In this document: one piece after another, positions 6,923-7,892 of the stretch
How positions within the stretch are numbered: position 1 is the first letter of the stretch
Layout: the number at the start of each line of letters is the position of its first letter
From: JANMEX01 sp031422915
GTDB taxonomy: Bacteria > Pseudomonadota > Alphaproteobacteria > Rhizobiales > Rhizobiaceae
Assembly (NCBI GenBank): GCA_031422915.1
Contig: JANPEK010000225.1
Location: forward strand, 1-7,892
Direction of reading: 5' to 3'
DNA: 7,892 bases
The notes under the pieces: model-generated
Told to the model about the DNA's origin: nothing
The model's database searches: none
What the model saw: only the letters and a program-made list of their open reading frames with translations
Translations under genes and position numbers: made by a program

Positions 6923-6962
6923 AATCGGAGCGGAATAACGCTTTTGCAATCATTGGCTGTTT

Positions 6963-6981
6963 TTGGTTGACCCTCAACCAA
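6963..6981 (+). promoter_or_regulatory. Inverted repeat abutting the yiaA ribosome site
   Basis: TTGGTTGA (6963-6970) and TCAACCAA (6974-6981) are perfect eight-base inverted arms around CCC. The right arm ends on the first base of the ribosome-binding sequence AGGGGA (6981-6986), five bases before the ATG. It could act as an RNA hairpin limiting translation or as an operator. The TTGGT/ACCAA ends resemble the repeat at 6881-6895. Confidence 0.5.
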
Positions 6982-6991
6982 GGGGAAACAC

Positions 6992-7423
6992 ATGAATCAA
7001 CCGCTTCGTCCGACAAGTGCCTTTGTTTTTGCATCATGGGCAGTCCTGATGGCCGGATCCTTGAGCTATCTTTATGGTCTCTGGAATGCCGAAATGCAGA
7101 TCAACGAGAAAGGCTACTATTTCACGCTTATACTCTTCGGATTGTTCTCTGCGGTGTCATTGCAGAAAACGGTTCGTGACCGCATTGAAGGCATACCTGT
7201 TACAAACATTTACTACGGACTATGCTGGGTCGCTCTCGGATCATCAATTGCCTTGCTCGTCATCGGATTGTGGAACGCCACACTCTTGCCAAGCGAGAAG
7301 GGCTTTTTCGCCATGGCGTTTTTGATAAGTGGCTTTGCAGCTGTCGCGGTTCAAAAAAATGTTCGGGACCTCACGGTCTTGGGCCCGCTCGCTCCTGCCT
7401 TTGAAGAATCAGTTGACGAGTAA
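6992..7423 (+). CDS. yiaA: YiaA/YiaB-family inner membrane protein, tandem two-helix domains
   Basis: This 143-residue protein has four hydrophobic segments arranged as two copies of the YiaAB two-helix domain. Copy one (about 10-65) and copy two (about 74-131) both read GLWNA...EKG(Y/F)(Y/F)...QK.VRD: GLWNAEMQINEKGYYF and QKTVRDR in the first, GLWNATLLPSEKGFFA and QKNVRDL in the second. Two copies and about 145 residues match E. coli YiaA. The tail (AFEESVDE) is acidic and probably soluble. There is no cleavable signal peptide; the first helix begins near residue 10. AGGGGA (6981-6986) lies five bases before the start. The 115-base gap with two inverted repeats and a stem-loop suggests its own control rather than simple readthrough from fadB. 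The biochemical role of the family is not established, and the sequence does not reveal one here. Confidence 0.85.
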   Translation: MNQPLRPTSAFVFASWAVLMAGSLSYLYGLWNAEMQINEKGYYFTLILFGLFSAVSLQKTVRDRIEGIPVTNIYYGLCWVALGSSIALLVIGLWNATLLPSEKGFFAMAFLISGFAAVAVQKNVRDLTVLGPLAPAFEESVDE

Positions 7424-7426
7424 CAG

Positions 7427-7446
7427 TGATGTAACGCGTCACATCA
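7427..7446. repeat. Imperfect palindrome after yiaA
   Basis: TGATGT (7427-7432) and ACATCA (7441-7446) are perfect six-base arms around the self-complementary ACGCGT (7434-7439), with one mismatched pair between. It begins three bases after the yiaA stop. It may be a 3' hairpin, or an operator for the downstream repressor gene. Confidence 0.35.
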
Positions 7447-7448
7447 AG

Positions 7449-7473
7449 AAGCCGGGCATGCCCAGCTTTTTTT
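7449..7473 (+). terminator. Rho-independent terminator of yiaA
   Basis: AAGC (7449-7452) pairs with GCTT (7465-7468) and GGG (7454-7456) with CCC (7461-7463), with one C/A mismatch between the two blocks and a CATG loop. Seven consecutive T bases end at 7473. It follows the yiaA stop by 25 bases and separates it from the repressor gene. Confidence 0.8.
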
Positions 7474-7568
7474 GTGCAGGAAAACAACCACACTGGACTT
7501 TCTCCAATTGACAAAATAGGAATTAAATCGGACGAATTTGGACCGGCTCTGTTTTGCGGAAGTACCCA

Positions 7569-7892
7569 ATGTTATCTCATGATCGTGTCTGGTCTGCCAT
7601 AGACCGCCTTGCAGCGCGCAATGATTTGTCGGCTTCAGCCTTGGCCAAGAGCGCCGGTTTGGACCCGACGTCGTTCAACAAATCCAAGCGCACAAGCAGC
7701 GATGGCCGACCTCGCTGGCCCTCTACGGAATCTTTGGCAAAAGTGCTAGAAGCAACGGGCGCAACGCTCGACGAGTTTGTTGCGCTCCTCGCCGCCGGAA
7801 CCCAAGCGATCCGTTCGTCCCGTAACGTCGTGATCCCGCTCATTGGTCAGGCGCAAGCAGGCGATGGTGGCTACTTCGACGATGCCGGCTAT
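7569..7892 (+). CDS. HTH/S24-family (LexA-like) transcriptional repressor, N-terminal part (runs off right edge)
   Basis: From ATG 7569 the frame stays open for 108 codons to the window edge; the C-terminus is missing. GGAAG (7558-7562) precedes the start by six bases. Residues 1-75 form a helix-turn-helix DNA-binding domain, with LSASALAKSAGLDPTSFNKSKR (20-41) as the likely HTH and WPSTESLAKVLEATGATLDEF (50-70) as the next helices, close to a family common in Hyphomicrobiales. From residue 86 NVVIPLIGQAQAGDGGYFDD opens an S24 peptidase-like domain; Ala97-Gly98 sits where LexA and CI-type repressors self-cleave at an Ala-Gly bond. The Ser-Lys pair that would prove peptidase activity lies outside the window. 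Upstream is TTGACA (7508-7513), but no good -10 at the usual spacing. The target is unknown; stress-linked or phage-related control is possible. No phage genes are visible here. Confidence 0.85.
   Translation, partial: MLSHDRVWSAIDRLAARNDLSASALAKSAGLDPTSFNKSKRTSSDGRPRWPSTESLAKVLEATGATLDEFVALLAAGTQAIRSSRNVVIPLIGQAQAGDGGYFDDAGY

Noticed and set aside
7508..7513. TTGACA as the -35 of a repressor promoter
   Set aside because: No acceptable -10 lies 16-18 bases downstream, so I did not list it as a separate promoter.
1..7892. A new defence, mobile or CRISPR-type system
   Set aside because: I found no spaced direct repeats, transposase, integrase, attachment sites, tRNA or effector-like genes. 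All large frames belong to known families, and composition looks uniform across the window.

Overview
The window looks like chromosomal DNA from an alphaproteobacterium, most likely in the Hyphomicrobiales (Rhizobiales). The reasons are protein resemblance (a PodJ-like coiled-coil N-terminus, a rhizobial-type HTH/S24 repressor, a ~600-residue acyl-CoA dehydrogenase beginning MPVYRAPVED), moderately GC-rich codon use, and the neighbourhood podJ-like / merR / acyl-CoA dehydrogenase / thiolase / FadB, which I recall from Agrobacterium and Brucella. No species can be named from the sequence alone.

Layout. Positions 1-487 (minus) hold the N-terminal part of a PodJ-like polarity protein that runs off the left edge. 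Positions 488-902 are a divergent intergenic region with CtrA-box-like and GANTC sequences on the podJ side and a possible promoter plus operator on the merR side. A MerR-family regulator (903-1358) follows and is closed by a strong intrinsic terminator (1429-1465). The terminator's T-tail runs into a near-perfect 22-bp palindrome (1464-1485) placed as the operator of the next operon. That operon has three genes on the plus strand: an acyl-CoA dehydrogenase (1549-3345), a thiolase (3443-4651) and a bifunctional enoyl-CoA hydratase / 3-hydroxyacyl-CoA dehydrogenase (4672-6876). Next come a YiaA-type four-helix membrane protein (6992-7423) preceded by two perfect inverted repeats, an intrinsic terminator (7449-7473), and the N-terminal part of a HTH/S24 (LexA-like) repressor (7569 to the right edge).

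How it works together. The three enzymes supply all four chemical steps of a beta-oxidation turn: dehydrogenation, hydration, second oxidation and thiolysis. Every catalytic residue I could check is present. The cysteine-free MerR protein is the obvious candidate regulator; a 9-bp core of the operon palindrome recurs with one change upstream of merR, which suggests autoregulation plus operon control in the manner of LiuR-type regulators. The membrane protein and the S24 repressor seem to be separate units.

I see no strong evidence for a new biological system. The window is mostly conserved housekeeping and catabolic genes. The points most worth checking are regulatory: the MerR operator pair, the inverted repeats before yiaA, the possible CtrA/CcrM control region of podJ, and alternative hairpins between the first two operon genes.
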